A DNA stretch of 64,000 bases from Mangrovibacter plantisponsor (GCF_003182475.1 NZ_QGTS01000010.1:1-64000), one strand, 5' to 3'. Shown: positions 17,061-27,407, numbered from the stretch's first letter. A program made the numbers and translations. Notes: generated by a model not told the origin, from the letters alone.

Positions 17061-20000
17061 TTAACGGTCTCCCAACATATAGCGGAACCACACCTGTGCG
17101 GTGCTTTCGTTGTAATCGCCAAAGGTGTCGTAACCCACACGCCCACCGACAGTCATATCTTTGTTGATGTTGTAGTCGACACCAGCGTGCAGGTTGTAGC
17201 CCATACCATTTTGGCTCTTACCGCCGTAGTACGCTTCCTTCGCCTGCCCTGCGGCCACGTAACTTTCCAGTTGGGACTGCAAGTCCGGGTCATTCGGGAA
17301 GTATGCGCTATCATCCTGGCTGTAGGACTGGTAGCCCAATGCGGCCCCAACAGACATTTTCCAGTTGCTGAACCGCTGGGTATAATCCACAGGGAAAGAA
17401 ACACTTATATAGTTTTGTGGGCTGAAATACCCACCCTGGCCATAGGTGTAGTAACTCAGGTTTTTGGAGAAATCCATGTACCCGATACTGATCCCAGTTT
17501 TCAGCTCGCGGTCGTCTGCCCGCAATGGCCGCAAGTAGAAACCGGCAGAACCTTCAACACTGGTGTTACTGGCTACATTGGTACCAATATAGCTCCAGCC
17601 ACCGCCGCCGAAATAGAAGCCTACATCGCCGTCATCGTAGCTCAGTTGTACCGTGCCACCATTTTTAGTGACCTGCCCCCAGCGCTTACCCGAATATTTA
17701 TCCTGCGCCCCAACATAAGACAGCAGGCTGTCTGTCATGGCACGGCGTTCACCTTTAAAGATAACTTTCAGGTAATCAGTCAGTTGTGGCGACCACTGAA
17801 TACCACCGACCACAGTGTTCAGGTCCGGGCCCAGCGGTGTGGTTCCCACATCCAGCTTGTAGCTATCGCCGCTCAGCGCCATCCCGACTTCAACACCGGA
17901 ATCACTCTGCGAGCCCTGAGAGGCCACATCTGGCAGGGTATCTCCGGCAAGGGACGATGTCCCATTCGCTTTGGCAACCTGGCCCTGAATTAACGCGCCA
18001 GTACCAAAGCGGCGGCTGGCATCAACAGATGAGCTACCCGCATCCAGCGAGACCGGAGTCACGTTCAAATCAAGGCGTGCATCGCCAAAAGGCACCGTAG
18101 ACCACTGAAGCGGTGCTTTCACTTCCGTCAGTTTGCTCAGGCCACTTTCACCATCACGACCACGAACGGCCAGGTCACCCTGCACCCAGGTTGACGTTTT
18201 ATCATCAAGCTGTTGCATCATTTCATCGACTTGCCGCAGCGTACTGCTTTGCGCTGATTCCACTGGCAAATCAGGGCGCACAGTGTTCACAGGCGCAGTC
18301 TGCGGATTGCGCCCCATCTGGGCAACCTGCCATGGCATGGCTGAACCAGACTGTGAGGCCGAGGTGTTGGCATAAGAGGTTGGTGAAGACCCGTTAAACG
18401 GATTATCCGCCAGCACCAGCCCGCCAATCATTGGCGATGTTGACGTAGTACCTGGCTGCAGGCCCACCAATTGCCCGCGGGCATTGCGCAGGTAGGCCAG
18501 TGCTTGTTGGTGGTTACCTTCGGCTTCAGACAACCGGGCCATTAACAACAATCTGTCAGGTGTTTGCGTATCGCGTAACCCACTTGCCAGGGAACGAGCC
18601 TTTTTAACATCGCCACTGCTCAGCGCTACATCGATGGCACCAACACGCGCATCCTGCTGCGGGGTATCTCTGGTCATCAGGTAGTCATAGACCACACCCG
18701 CTTCTTTGTTCATTTTGCCCGACTGGTATAACCGCGCCATGGCAAACATCAGGTCGGTATTTTGAGGATCCTGCTGCATGGCACGGATCAGCTTGTCATA
18801 TGCCGCCGCGTAATTGCCCTGCTCACGCAGTTTATCGGCTTCATTGATAACGTAGCCATTACGGATCCCGGCCAGTTGCGTTGGTGTACTGTTCGCCTGC
18901 AGTTCAGGGTTGGATAACAGTGTTTGCGCTTCACTACGCAAACCCGCCTGGTTTAACACCGCCACCTGGTCTGCATAATCGCCGGCATTGCCTTTAACAC
19001 CCTGGGCAATGTTACTGCGCACAACCGCGACTGCCGAGGTCATGTCCCCACTTTGTGCCATCAGGCGCGCCAGTTTCCCGGCATCTGCCGGGCTGTCCGG
19101 CACCTGGCCCGACAGCGCTTTCAGTGTGTTGGCAGCGGCCACCTGGTTACCGGAAGCCAGGTAACTTTCTGCGGTCGCCATTTGCAGGTTAAAATTCGCC
19201 CTTTGCGACAAATCCCGCATCTCACGGTTACGCGCAGAAGCCGGAACACGCCCGATTAACGTTTGCACCTGTTGCCAGGCTCCCTGATCACTGGCAAATA
19301 GCGCGGCAGCATACAGAGATTCGGTACCTGAGCCTGCCCGGTATAACGGCGCCATCACGTCGCTGGCGGCGGCATTATTCCCTTGCTTGTTCAGAATCCG
19401 GGCCAGGTCAAGCCGCAACCAGGGGTTAGACGGCAGGCGGTTGATACCCTGGCGCAAAACAGAAATAGCTTGTGTGGTATCGCCCCGGGCCAGTGCCTGC
19501 TGAGCCTGGCGGCGAATCGGATCCGCGGGTGAACCATACCCACCTTTTGGCTGCAGTTTCGCCTGGAGTGATGCAGGCAGGCTTTGCAGCATGGCCTGCG
19601 CTTCATCGGTTTTATTCTGATCACGCAGAACGTAATAGAGATTTTCTCTGGCAGATGCATTGCCCGGGTCGCTGGTCAGAATATCCCGCAACGTTTGCTC
19701 AGCCTGCGCATAATCTTTGGTACGGCGTAAAACATCGGCACGGAACAGCTTCGCTGCCAGACCTTTGTCTCCGCTCTGTTGTGCCAGAGGCGCACTCAGA
19801 GACAGCGCCTGGGCGGTATTACCCTGTTTGAACGCCTGCTGCGCTTCTGCAAGTTGCCCATAAAACGCGGCATCTTCCCCTTGTTTCTGGCGCTCTGCAG
19901 AAGCATCTCCGCCTTGTTCAGCGGCCCGTTTCAGGTATTGCGATGCAGCCTGGTAATCCCCTTTTCGCTGGGCAATATAGCCCATCCCGGCCAGAGCATC

Positions 20001-20918
20001 GGCATCCGTCGGGTTGGCCTGCAGCACTTTTTCGAACTGGCTTTGCGCAGAGGCCAGGTTACCGCTGTTCAAATCAGTAAAGCCAGCACCTTTCGCCGCA
20101 CCGCCCACATTTTTGCGGTAATAGGCCAGCACATCGGCGTCTTTCGGGTGGCGCTGCATCCAGGTTTGATAATAATGCTCGTCGCCGGACTTTGGCCCCA
20201 GCCACAACAGCGCCTGGCGCAGGCTGCTGTCGGCATCTTTGTTGCCACTGGCCATTTCTTCCAGCAAATCAATCCCGTCACGGCGTGTGTCATCACGGTA
20301 GGTCAGCACCTTACCCAGTGCTACACGAGCAGCGTTATCCTGCGGGTGTTCGGCCGTTAACTGGCGCAACCCGGAGAGCGCCTGCGGATACAGGGATTTA
20401 TCCCCGGCCATCGTCAGGTAATACTCTGGAGCAAGGCTCGCGGGCGGCTCATTGCCATTAAATAAGCCGCGCCAGGTAGATAACGCCGCAGAAATATTGC
20501 CACTGCGCGCTTGCTGGCGAGCTAATGCCAGTTGCCCCTGAGGGACTTGCTGCAACTGGCGGGCATTATCCAGAGACTGGAGCTGTGGTGCCGCCGGGTC
20601 GGCTTTCGCCAACCGGGCACGCCATTGCGCAGATTCTTTCAGGTTACCGTTTTGTTGGGACCATAATGCCATCAGGTACAGTGCCTGAGTGTTGTTGGCA
20701 TCCACCATCAACACTTTACGCAGCGACTGCATTGCCAGCTCATCATGGGATTTTTCATGCCAGTAATTGGCCTGGTCAAACAAGGCCTTTAGCGCCGGGC
20801 TGTCGGCATCCGCCTGCGCCTGCCCCACCGCCATACCAAGGCTTAATACCCCGGACAGGCAGACAGTCGATAGCACCTGGGCTGTTTTATGATTCATTTT
20901 TTTACCCACTGTTTTCAC
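17061..20918 (-). CDS. bcsC: BcsC, cellulose export outer-membrane porin (cluster II)
   Basis: 1285 aa with signal peptide (cleaved near GQAQADADS), many TPR repeats (about residues 40-830), a Ser/Thr/Gly-rich linker near 840-930, and a C-terminal beta-barrel ending FRYMLGDR. About 100 residues longer than the cluster I BcsC, mostly in the linker region. The start is uncertain: a GTG at 20918 overlaps the bcsB stop and has GGAG eight bases before it, while an ATG at 20897 has GTGGG seven bases before it; either gives a full signal peptide. Family role is export of the glucan through the outer membrane. Confidence 0.94.
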   Translation of the reverse strand: MKTVGKKMNHKTAQVLSTVCLSGVLSLGMAVGQAQADADSPALKALFDQANYWHEKSHDELAMQSLRKVLMVDANNTQALYLMALWSQQNGNLKESAQWRARLAKADPAAPQLQSLDNARQLQQVPQGQLALARQQARSGNISAALSTWRGLFNGNEPPASLAPEYYLTMAGDKSLYPQALSGLRQLTAEHPQDNAARVALGKVLTYRDDTRRDGIDLLEEMASGNKDADSSLRQALLWLGPKSGDEHYYQTWMQRHPKDADVLAYYRKNVGGAAKGAGFTDLNSGNLASAQSQFEKVLQANPTDADALAGMGYIAQRKGDYQAASQYLKRAAEQGGDASAERQKQGEDAAFYGQLAEAQQAFKQGNTAQALSLSAPLAQQSGDKGLAAKLFRADVLRRTKDYAQAEQTLRDILTSDPGNASARENLYYVLRDQNKTDEAQAMLQSLPASLQAKLQPKGGYGSPADPIRRQAQQALARGDTTQAISVLRQGINRLPSNPWLRLDLARILNKQGNNAAASDVMAPLYRAGSGTESLYAAALFASDQGAWQQVQTLIGRVPASARNREMRDLSQRANFNLQMATAESYLASGNQVAAANTLKALSGQVPDSPADAGKLARLMAQSGDMTSAVAVVRSNIAQGVKGNAGDYADQVAVLNQAGLRSEAQTLLSNPELQANSTPTQLAGIRNGYVINEADKLREQGNYAAAYDKLIRAMQQDPQNTDLMFAMARLYQSGKMNKEAGVVYDYLMTRDTPQQDARVGAIDVALSSGDVKKARSLASGLRDTQTPDRLLLMARLSEAEGNHQQALAYLRNARGQLVGLQPGTTSTSPMIGGLVLADNPFNGSSPTSYANTSASQSGSAMPWQVAQMGRNPQTAPVNTVRPDLPVESAQSSTLRQVDEMMQQLDDKTSTWVQGDLAVRGRDGESGLSKLTEVKAPLQWSTVPFGDARLDLNVTPVSLDAGSSSVDASRRFGTGALIQGQVAKANGTSSLAGDTLPDVASQGSQSDSGVEVGMALSGDSYKLDVGTTPLGPDLNTVVGGIQWSPQLTDYLKVIFKGERRAMTDSLLSYVGAQDKYSGKRWGQVTKNGGTVQLSYDDGDVGFYFGGGGWSYIGTNVASNTSVEGSAGFYLRPLRADDRELKTGISIGYMDFSKNLSYYTYGQGGYFSPQNYISVSFPVDYTQRFSNWKMSVGAALGYQSYSQDDSAYFPNDPDLQSQLESYVAAGQAKEAYYGGKSQNGMGYNLHAGVDYNINKDMTVGGRVGYDTFGDYNESTAQVWFRYMLGDR

Positions 20919-23290
20919 GAATCAGACTCCGGATTAAGACGGTTACGAGCACGGCGTTTCAGTGCGCTGTACAGCGCAAGTCCCACCAACATACTCAGAA
21001 TCACCCCCAAAATAGCCAGCATGGCGCTGTGCTGGTTGGCGTACCAGATAATCCTCATATACCAGGGTAACTGGCCGCTTGGGAACTGAGGCCCGACACG
21101 GAAACTGCGCACACCGTTTTCATCGGTAATCACTGCCGCATCCCCACGAATGGCGGCGTTGATTTTTGCCGACATCAAATCAGTATGCAGGCGGGAAAGC
21201 TGGTCATCGTTGCTGCCAATCGCCATCACGACAACCCGCTGGTCATTCCACGGGGAGCGATAACTAACAAACCCACGCCAGGCTTCGTTTGATGAAAAAT
21301 AGCGGTCAGCTTCCAGGCCATTCAGATTCCAGTTGCCTTCCACCCAGCGCTTAATTTTTTGCCAGCGAGAAGGTTCACGCACACCAAGCGTGTGGTCACT
21401 GGTGACAAAGGGCGAATCGGCCAAAACTGCGCGGTTAAAAGCTTCCTCACCCAGAGTGGAAACGGCCAGAATATCCCGGGAATCAAGCCAGGCTTTATTG
21501 GCCCCACCTTCCGGCAGGCCAAACAGCACCCGGTTATTGTTCAGCGCTGTTCCTGTCGCGTTACCTGAACGGGCAGCCAGATCCAGCAGTGTTGCAATTT
21601 GCGCGTCACCCGGGTGAGCCGGAAGCAATAACGCCGTTTGTGAATAATCCGCCAGGCGAGTGAACGGGAAGGATGCACCAACAAAATAAGAGAGATTGGG
21701 CAACTGCGCGAAGTGGCGCGTATGGCTCAAATCAATCCATGAATCTTCGTCGATACGGCTCTTGATATTGTTGTTTAACAACACACCACAAGGCGCACTG
21801 GCTTTCGGGGTGATATTAAAATAGAGCGATAACTGGTTATCCCCATAAATCATATAAGGTTCCAGCGGAATATCAGCCCGCTCCTGGCGTGCGTCTCCAC
21901 CCAGCTTGTGCCACAAGCTTTCCAGGATCCCCTGCTTGTTAACTGGCAGGTTATGCAGGAACGTGTTGTTAAACGTCAGGTTCAGGTAAGACTTGTCTTC
22001 ATCAATCCAGTTTTCTGACGGGAAACGGTAGCTAATACGCATCGGAATGGTATCGCCATCCCACAGGAATAGATCCGGTGCCGCACGGAAAGCCACCCGC
22101 AACACATCATGCCAAATGCCGGTAACGGTCATGCTCTGATCTTTACGAATCAGCTCACTCAGGCGTACAGGGCGGTCGGTGGTTATCCAGCGTGGCGCAT
22201 CATAAGGCTTGCTGACCGGAATAGCCTGGGGTTTGACTGCCAGAGATGCCGTTTGCGGTTTAAATTGCCCACGAGTCAGGCGCCAGGCGGCAGCCCGCAA
22301 CTGGTTATCATCTTTCCCCACAACCAATAACAGTTTGTAAACCGGGTTGCCCGGGTTATCGATAATTTGCAGCAGAGGGCCGTTGCTTTGTGGCAGTTGC
22401 ACCCCGGCGATAATATCCCCCGGTGCGCCAATCAGAATGCCATTTTTCTCTGGCAGTGAATTGGTCTGCACATCAAAAGAAACCCCACGATAATCTGCCT
22501 GAATACCCATCCAGGAGGCAATCAATGCCGCCGCACTCACTTCATCCGGGGTAAATTTCTCCGGAAAAGCAATGGAGATAGAAGCCGGTGTCATCTGCAT
22601 TGTATCGAAGAAGGGACGCGGGAAATGGCTTAAATCCGAGCCAATATTCAGTTGTTGCCCTTCCAGCTCCAGGCGTGTGGTCGGCAATATCGTCACCTGA
22701 TATTTGTCCGTCAGTTCACGCTGGCATAACAATGCATCGCCATCATTGATTTTAAAGCTAAGGTTATTACTGGATACCACCAGAGCAGCCGGAACGTCCA
22801 TCTGGTAAGTCGTATCATCTGATTGCGCTGAGCCCAACGGCACCGTACCCAGTGGCTGCCCGTTCATCATCAGTTGCAGCGTCGTGTTGCGTGCAGCCAG
22901 TGCAGGCGAAACTTTCAGGTTGAGAACCAATTGTGCCGTGGTAACCACTTCGTCGCTGGGAAGCGTAAAGTTAATCCCGGCCTGCAACTGCCCGCCACTC
23001 AAAGCCAGCCCCAGAGGCTGCCCCATTTGTGCCAGCGTAATATTGCTGACAGTCGCCTGTGTTATGCTGCTCGCAGCCATATCCGGTGCGTCTGCCGGTG
23101 TTGGTGCAGGCAAATCCAGTGGCAGAGTACCCGCATCAGAAGCCGGTGCATCTGTGATTCCTGAGTCAACCAGTGCTGAAGCGCCCTCTGTTTGCGTGGG
23201 TTCAGAGGAGGCAGCTGGCTGTTCAGCCGCACGCAACGAACCCGACAGCGCCACACACAGTGAAAGCGCATACCATCGCATCCATTTCAT
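20915..23290 (-). CDS. bcsB: BcsB, cellulose synthase periplasmic subunit (cluster II)
   Basis: 791 aa with signal peptide (cleaved near LRAAEQ). A Ala/Pro/Ser/Thr-rich stretch (residues ~22-75) precedes the BcsB periplasmic domains. One C-terminal membrane helix (SAMLAILGVILSMLVGLALY) is followed by a basic tail. Pairs with the BcsA encoded immediately upstream, with which its start overlaps by four bases. Strongly diverged from cluster I BcsB, which supports separate origins. Confidence 0.94.
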   Translation of the reverse strand: MKWMRWYALSLCVALSGSLRAAEQPAASSEPTQTEGASALVDSGITDAPASDAGTLPLDLPAPTPADAPDMAASSITQATVSNITLAQMGQPLGLALSGGQLQAGINFTLPSDEVVTTAQLVLNLKVSPALAARNTTLQLMMNGQPLGTVPLGSAQSDDTTYQMDVPAALVVSSNNLSFKINDGDALLCQRELTDKYQVTILPTTRLELEGQQLNIGSDLSHFPRPFFDTMQMTPASISIAFPEKFTPDEVSAAALIASWMGIQADYRGVSFDVQTNSLPEKNGILIGAPGDIIAGVQLPQSNGPLLQIIDNPGNPVYKLLLVVGKDDNQLRAAAWRLTRGQFKPQTASLAVKPQAIPVSKPYDAPRWITTDRPVRLSELIRKDQSMTVTGIWHDVLRVAFRAAPDLFLWDGDTIPMRISYRFPSENWIDEDKSYLNLTFNNTFLHNLPVNKQGILESLWHKLGGDARQERADIPLEPYMIYGDNQLSLYFNITPKASAPCGVLLNNNIKSRIDEDSWIDLSHTRHFAQLPNLSYFVGASFPFTRLADYSQTALLLPAHPGDAQIATLLDLAARSGNATGTALNNNRVLFGLPEGGANKAWLDSRDILAVSTLGEEAFNRAVLADSPFVTSDHTLGVREPSRWQKIKRWVEGNWNLNGLEADRYFSSNEAWRGFVSYRSPWNDQRVVVMAIGSNDDQLSRLHTDLMSAKINAAIRGDAAVITDENGVRSFRVGPQFPSGQLPWYMRIIWYANQHSAMLAILGVILSMLVGLALYSALKRRARNRLNPESDS

Positions 23291-25413
23291 ACTGCGCTCT
23301 CCTCCTCATGATCCGCCATTCTCGCCAGTTTCTTTTCCCGGCGTATTTTTTGGCGGTCTTTCCATGTCAACCAGAACAAATCAAAGACACAACGGGCAAT
23401 GGTCGCCAGGGAACGGAAAGGGTTATCCTGTGGTTTCGGCGGCTGTACCCAGGCATCAGCACGGGAAAGCACCACCCGCACCAGCTCACGGCGGCGCGAT
23501 AAAGGAATGTCATCAAACATGAGGCGAATATCGTTATCCTGGTGGTCTTCAGACGAAATCATGTGCACCGGAATACTTATTGCACCAGAATTCAACTGCA
23601 GTTCCACTTCTTCTATTTCGTCATTCAGATGGCGGTCATCCGGCGCCACAAGGCGGCAACCGCCCATAGAAAGGTCTCGGGTTTCAGTTCGGGAAGAGAC
23701 CCCACTGGCATAGTGAATAACTGCGGGAATAGCCACATCCAGGCGAATCGTTTTACGGGTTTGGCGTGTTTCACGCGCAACAGCTATCGCCCCCATCAGG
23801 AAGAACAGGCTGTATAACCCCCACCCGACGTTCAGAGCGATAACGTTCGGATCCACGGCAAAGTAGTTAAATGCCACAGCACGTACAATGCCTGCTACGA
23901 CGGCAATCGCCAGCAAAATCGCCACAATTACGTGAGGGCGAACAATGCTGAAATCGAAATAACCGACGTTCAACAACCCGCCTTTGTCCGTTACGTTAAA
24001 TTTGCCTCGTTTGGGGAAAATCATGGTAATCATCGTGGGCAAGGCAATATGGAACGCCAGCACCAGGTCGTATATTTCACCCCAGAAGCTGTAACGGAAG
24101 CGGCCATTCAGACGCGAACTGACAAAAATAGAAATCAGCAAATGCGGCAGCGCATAGGCAAAAATCAGGCTGGCTGAAGAGTGAATAATATTCAGGTTAA
24201 ACAGTAAGTAAGCCAGTGGCGCGGTTAGAAACGCAATACGTGGCAGCGCGAACTGGAAGTAGAGCATCGCACTCAAATAGCACAGCCGTTGTTGCCACTG
24301 CAGCCCGCGGCCCCACAACGGGTTATCTACCCGAAAAATCTGCGTCATACCACGCGCCCAGCGAGTACGCTGAATCACATGCAGAACCAGGCGTTCAGTT
24401 GCCAGCCCGGCGGCCAGAGGAATTCCCAGAAACGCCGATTTCCAGCCCAGGCGCTGCATTTTCAGCGCAGTGTGAGCATCTTCAGTTACGGTCTCAACGG
24501 CGAACCCACCAATTTCTTCCAACGCGCTGCGGCGGATAACCGCACAAGAGCCACAGAAGAATGTCGCATTCCAGTTATCGTTACCTTTCTGAATTGGGCC
24601 ATAAAATAACGACCCCTCGTTGGGGATATTCAGGCCGCGTGACAAGTTACGCTCAAAGGGATCCGGGGAGTAAAAATAGTGTGGCGTCTGTAACAGCGCC
24701 AGTTTCGGGTCCTGCAGGAATGAACCCACTGTTGCCTGCAAAAATACACGGGTGGCGACGTGGTCACAGTCAAATACGCAAATCAACTCACCATTGGTCA
24801 GTTTCATTGCATGGTTCAGGTTACCTGCTTTGGCATGGGCGTTATTGGTACGAGTGATATAGCCCACACCGACATCTGCCGCAAACACCGCAAACTCACT
24901 ACGCTTCCCATCATCCAGTAAATAGATTTTGATTTTATCTTTAGGATAATCAAGGCATTGTGCAGCAAGAACGGTATCACGCACGACTTCCAGGCTTTCA
25001 TTGTACGTAGGCACATAGACATCAACCGTCGGCCACAGCGATTCATCTTCTGGCAACGGCACAATTTTGCGCTCAAGGGGGAACATAGTTTGCAAATAGC
25101 TGAGCAGCAGCATCACCCAGGTATAAAGCTCAGCCAGGAACAGGCCAATCCCTAAGATGGCTTCAATTTCAGAATTAAAATGCAATGTTTGCGTCGCACG
25201 GAAATAGATATAACGGGTAGACATCAAAATCGATGCCAGCACCAGTACAATTGAAATACCGCGCTTCTTACTAAACCATCCTAAAACAAACAGGCACGCC
25301 ATACTGATCAGGCCAAAGATATACTGCTTCTGGCTATCCATAGGCGTAATAATGATCAGTACCGCTACTGGTGCCAGCACAAGTAGCAGCAGATAAAACT
25401 GGAGCTTTTTCAT
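23287..25413 (-). CDS. bcsA: BcsA, cellulose synthase catalytic subunit (cluster II)
   Basis: 708 aa, lacking the long N-terminal extension of the E. coli-type enzyme. GT2 motifs are intact: DDG near residue 166, DCD near 215, TED near 308, QRTRW near 347. PilZ cyclic-di-GMP residues RKTIR (near 552) and DLSMGG (near 579) are kept, so allosteric activation should hold. Eight or so membrane helices by inspection. It follows bcsQ by 18 bases and overlaps bcsB by four. Confidence 0.95.
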   Translation of the reverse strand: MKKLQFYLLLLVLAPVAVLIIITPMDSQKQYIFGLISMACLFVLGWFSKKRGISIVLVLASILMSTRYIYFRATQTLHFNSEIEAILGIGLFLAELYTWVMLLLSYLQTMFPLERKIVPLPEDESLWPTVDVYVPTYNESLEVVRDTVLAAQCLDYPKDKIKIYLLDDGKRSEFAVFAADVGVGYITRTNNAHAKAGNLNHAMKLTNGELICVFDCDHVATRVFLQATVGSFLQDPKLALLQTPHYFYSPDPFERNLSRGLNIPNEGSLFYGPIQKGNDNWNATFFCGSCAVIRRSALEEIGGFAVETVTEDAHTALKMQRLGWKSAFLGIPLAAGLATERLVLHVIQRTRWARGMTQIFRVDNPLWGRGLQWQQRLCYLSAMLYFQFALPRIAFLTAPLAYLLFNLNIIHSSASLIFAYALPHLLISIFVSSRLNGRFRYSFWGEIYDLVLAFHIALPTMITMIFPKRGKFNVTDKGGLLNVGYFDFSIVRPHVIVAILLAIAVVAGIVRAVAFNYFAVDPNVIALNVGWGLYSLFFLMGAIAVARETRQTRKTIRLDVAIPAVIHYASGVSSRTETRDLSMGGCRLVAPDDRHLNDEIEEVELQLNSGAISIPVHMISSEDHQDNDIRLMFDDIPLSRRRELVRVVLSRADAWVQPPKPQDNPFRSLATIARCVFDLFWLTWKDRQKIRREKKLARMADHEEESAV

Positions 25414-25431
25414 GGCAAATTCCGAGGGTAA

Positions 25432-26235
25432 TTAATAGCCCGATAGTTTGGGGCTGGCATGTACCTCACCATCCCCGACTTTGACACCCAAAATACTGGC
25501 GACTTTTTTACTAATGATTTCGATGTCAAACGCCGCTGCCGATGCCGGGCTGAAATCAAAAATCGATTTTTGCGCTGCATGAGCTTCCACAACACTTTCA
25601 TCACGGTGGACCACACCCAGCAAACGCTCGCCCAACCGCTCTTCCATAAACGCAGTAACATCGCGGCTAATATTGCGGCGAGTATCCACCTGGTTAATTA
25701 AAAAATAGTGGCCGGCACGGTGATTAAGAGGCCCGCCAATCATGCGCTGATTCTCAACCTGAGGAAGCAACGACAACGAGGCGGTATCTGCCAGCATGGT
25801 GACTAAATTGAGGTCAGCGATAGAGGCAATCGCTTTCAGCGCAGGCCCGGGGCCTGGAGGAAAATCGGCAACAACCACCAGCCCGGGGTAATTCAACAGG
25901 GTGCTAAGGCCACGCGCTAAAAAGTGTTCGTCATTCGCCAGACGGTCTTCAAATGCAACGCGTTGCTCTTCTGTACTGTCGCCATAAGGCAGCACAAAAA
26001 TATTCCCGCCAGTTGTGAGCACATACTGACTCCAGTCGGGGTTTTCCATTGATTTGGCAACATAACCACGCCCGTCAGACAACGGCACACCAAAATGCAG
26101 GCGCAGAGCATTTTGTACGTCAAAATCAATAGCCAGAACTTTGATGCCTGAACGTGCCAGGGCATAAGACAAATTCGCTGCTACGGTGGTCTTACCGACA
26201 CCGCCTTTAGGTGAGCAGACGCAAATTAACGGCAT
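25432..26235 (-). CDS. bcsQ: BcsQ, MinD/ParA-like ATPase (cluster II)
   Basis: 267 aa with a canonical deviant Walker A motif, CSPKGGVGKTTVAANLSYAL (residues 7-26), unlike the cluster I BcsQ. Also visible are IDFDVQNALRLHFG and VVADFPPGPG. A role in localising or assembling the synthase is inferred from the family and the operon; experimental work on this subtype is not known to me. Its start overlaps the bcsO end by ten bases. Confidence 0.9.
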   Translation of the reverse strand: MPLICVCSPKGGVGKTTVAANLSYALARSGIKVLAIDFDVQNALRLHFGVPLSDGRGYVAKSMENPDWSQYVLTTGGNIFVLPYGDSTEEQRVAFEDRLANDEHFLARGLSTLLNYPGLVVVADFPPGPGPALKAIASIADLNLVTMLADTASLSLLPQVENQRMIGGPLNHRAGHYFLINQVDTRRNISRDVTAFMEERLGERLLGVVHRDESVVEAHAAQKSIFDFSPASAAAFDIEIISKKVASILGVKVGDGEVHASPKLSGY

Positions 26236-26978
26236 GAGGCGATCCTTTCCAGCAAAGGTTTTAATGGCATTTCTTTAACCGCTGAGCGTGGTGCGTTACC
26301 CGCAGAAGACGGAGCAAACAGCTGAGCAAAGTTAATCTTCCCGTCAGAGGAAGGTGGGACAGAAACAGGTTCAGGGTGGCGGGCAGATGGTCGCGTCACC
26401 AGAGGTTCAGGCATGGCTTCAGGTGTAGGAACCGGCACATCGCCTGGTGGTGTGGCAGCAAGAGCCGCCATAATGGGGGCGTCAGTTTCCAGCGGTTTCA
26501 CCGCTTGAGTGCTATTTGGCAGGGGCGCATGGCCCTGTTGTAGCGATTCAGCCGGTCTGCCGGATTCCACCGGAGATGTTGAACTGGCCGGGACTTTTAC
26601 TGGCACGACTTTGGGCATCATCGCCATTTCTTTCAGCAAAGAAGGTGCGGATTCATCCACCGGACGGGGTGCAGTATTAATCACCTCAGTAGTCCAGGTC
26701 ACCGGTGGTAATGAATTTGACGGTGTTACTGCAGCACTGGAGCCAGCAGGTACATCAAACGTACCCGGTTTAACTGCATCCGGTGCAGTAACTGATGTAT
26801 GGCCTGCACCACGAAATGGCGAGCCCTGCGCATCATCACTGTTCCCTTGTGTTAACTGGCTAAAGATTGCGCTGTTTCCCGCACCGAGTCCCTGTTTCTC
26901 AGCTGACATATCTTTAAAATCGATAGAACCGGTGTGGGTTTTATCTTTAAACCGCTGCAGATCATCATAGCTGTTCAT
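26226..26978 (-). CDS. bcsO: BcsO, proline-rich cellulose operon protein
   Basis: 250 aa, no signal peptide or membrane helix. A short N-terminal motif (MNSYDDLQRFKDKTHTGSI) and a conserved-looking C-terminus (GKINFAQLFAPSS) flank a long Pro/Ala/Ser/Val-rich disordered middle. In the literature on bcs operon types, bcsO names such a proline-rich protein at the head of BcsD-type operons of Klebsiella and Enterobacter; its role is not established. First gene of the operon. Confidence 0.8.
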   Translation of the reverse strand: MNSYDDLQRFKDKTHTGSIDFKDMSAEKQGLGAGNSAIFSQLTQGNSDDAQGSPFRGAGHTSVTAPDAVKPGTFDVPAGSSAAVTPSNSLPPVTWTTEVINTAPRPVDESAPSLLKEMAMMPKVVPVKVPASSTSPVESGRPAESLQQGHAPLPNSTQAVKPLETDAPIMAALAATPPGDVPVPTPEAMPEPLVTRPSARHPEPVSVPPSSDGKINFAQLFAPSSAGNAPRSAVKEMPLKPLLERIASCR

Positions 26979-27407
26979 AGGAGTACTCTAAGTTGCAAGT
27001 GTATTCATGTCAGGATAACAACGAAACCTGACATACATATTATGATTATGAGTAAAGCGCAGAGAGGAAATATGCGTAATAACCTGCGTCATTTTGAGCA
27101 AGAACGCGCTGTTCAAAATTTGCGCCGATATTTAGCGTTAATATATCGACTCTCACTGTCATCACGCCATCTTTTTTTTAGCACAAAATATACAAATTTT
27201 TTATAACTACAAAACTCAAACATTAATGAATTTATCATTGATACTTCACTAAAAAACCAGCCAATAAAACTATTAATTATTTTTTATACAAAATATTAAT
27301 CTGTTAGCATTTAATGCTGTATACATAAATTTTTACCCAGAGAAATATCTAGAAATATATTTTCTCTATCAATAAAACACCTCAGAGATGGTTCGAGAAC
27401 AACCTAA

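Noticed and set aside
17058-17993. 311-codon plus-strand ORF antisense to cluster II bcsC
   Set aside because: Shadow of the beta-barrel coding region; no ribosome site and no recognisable domain.
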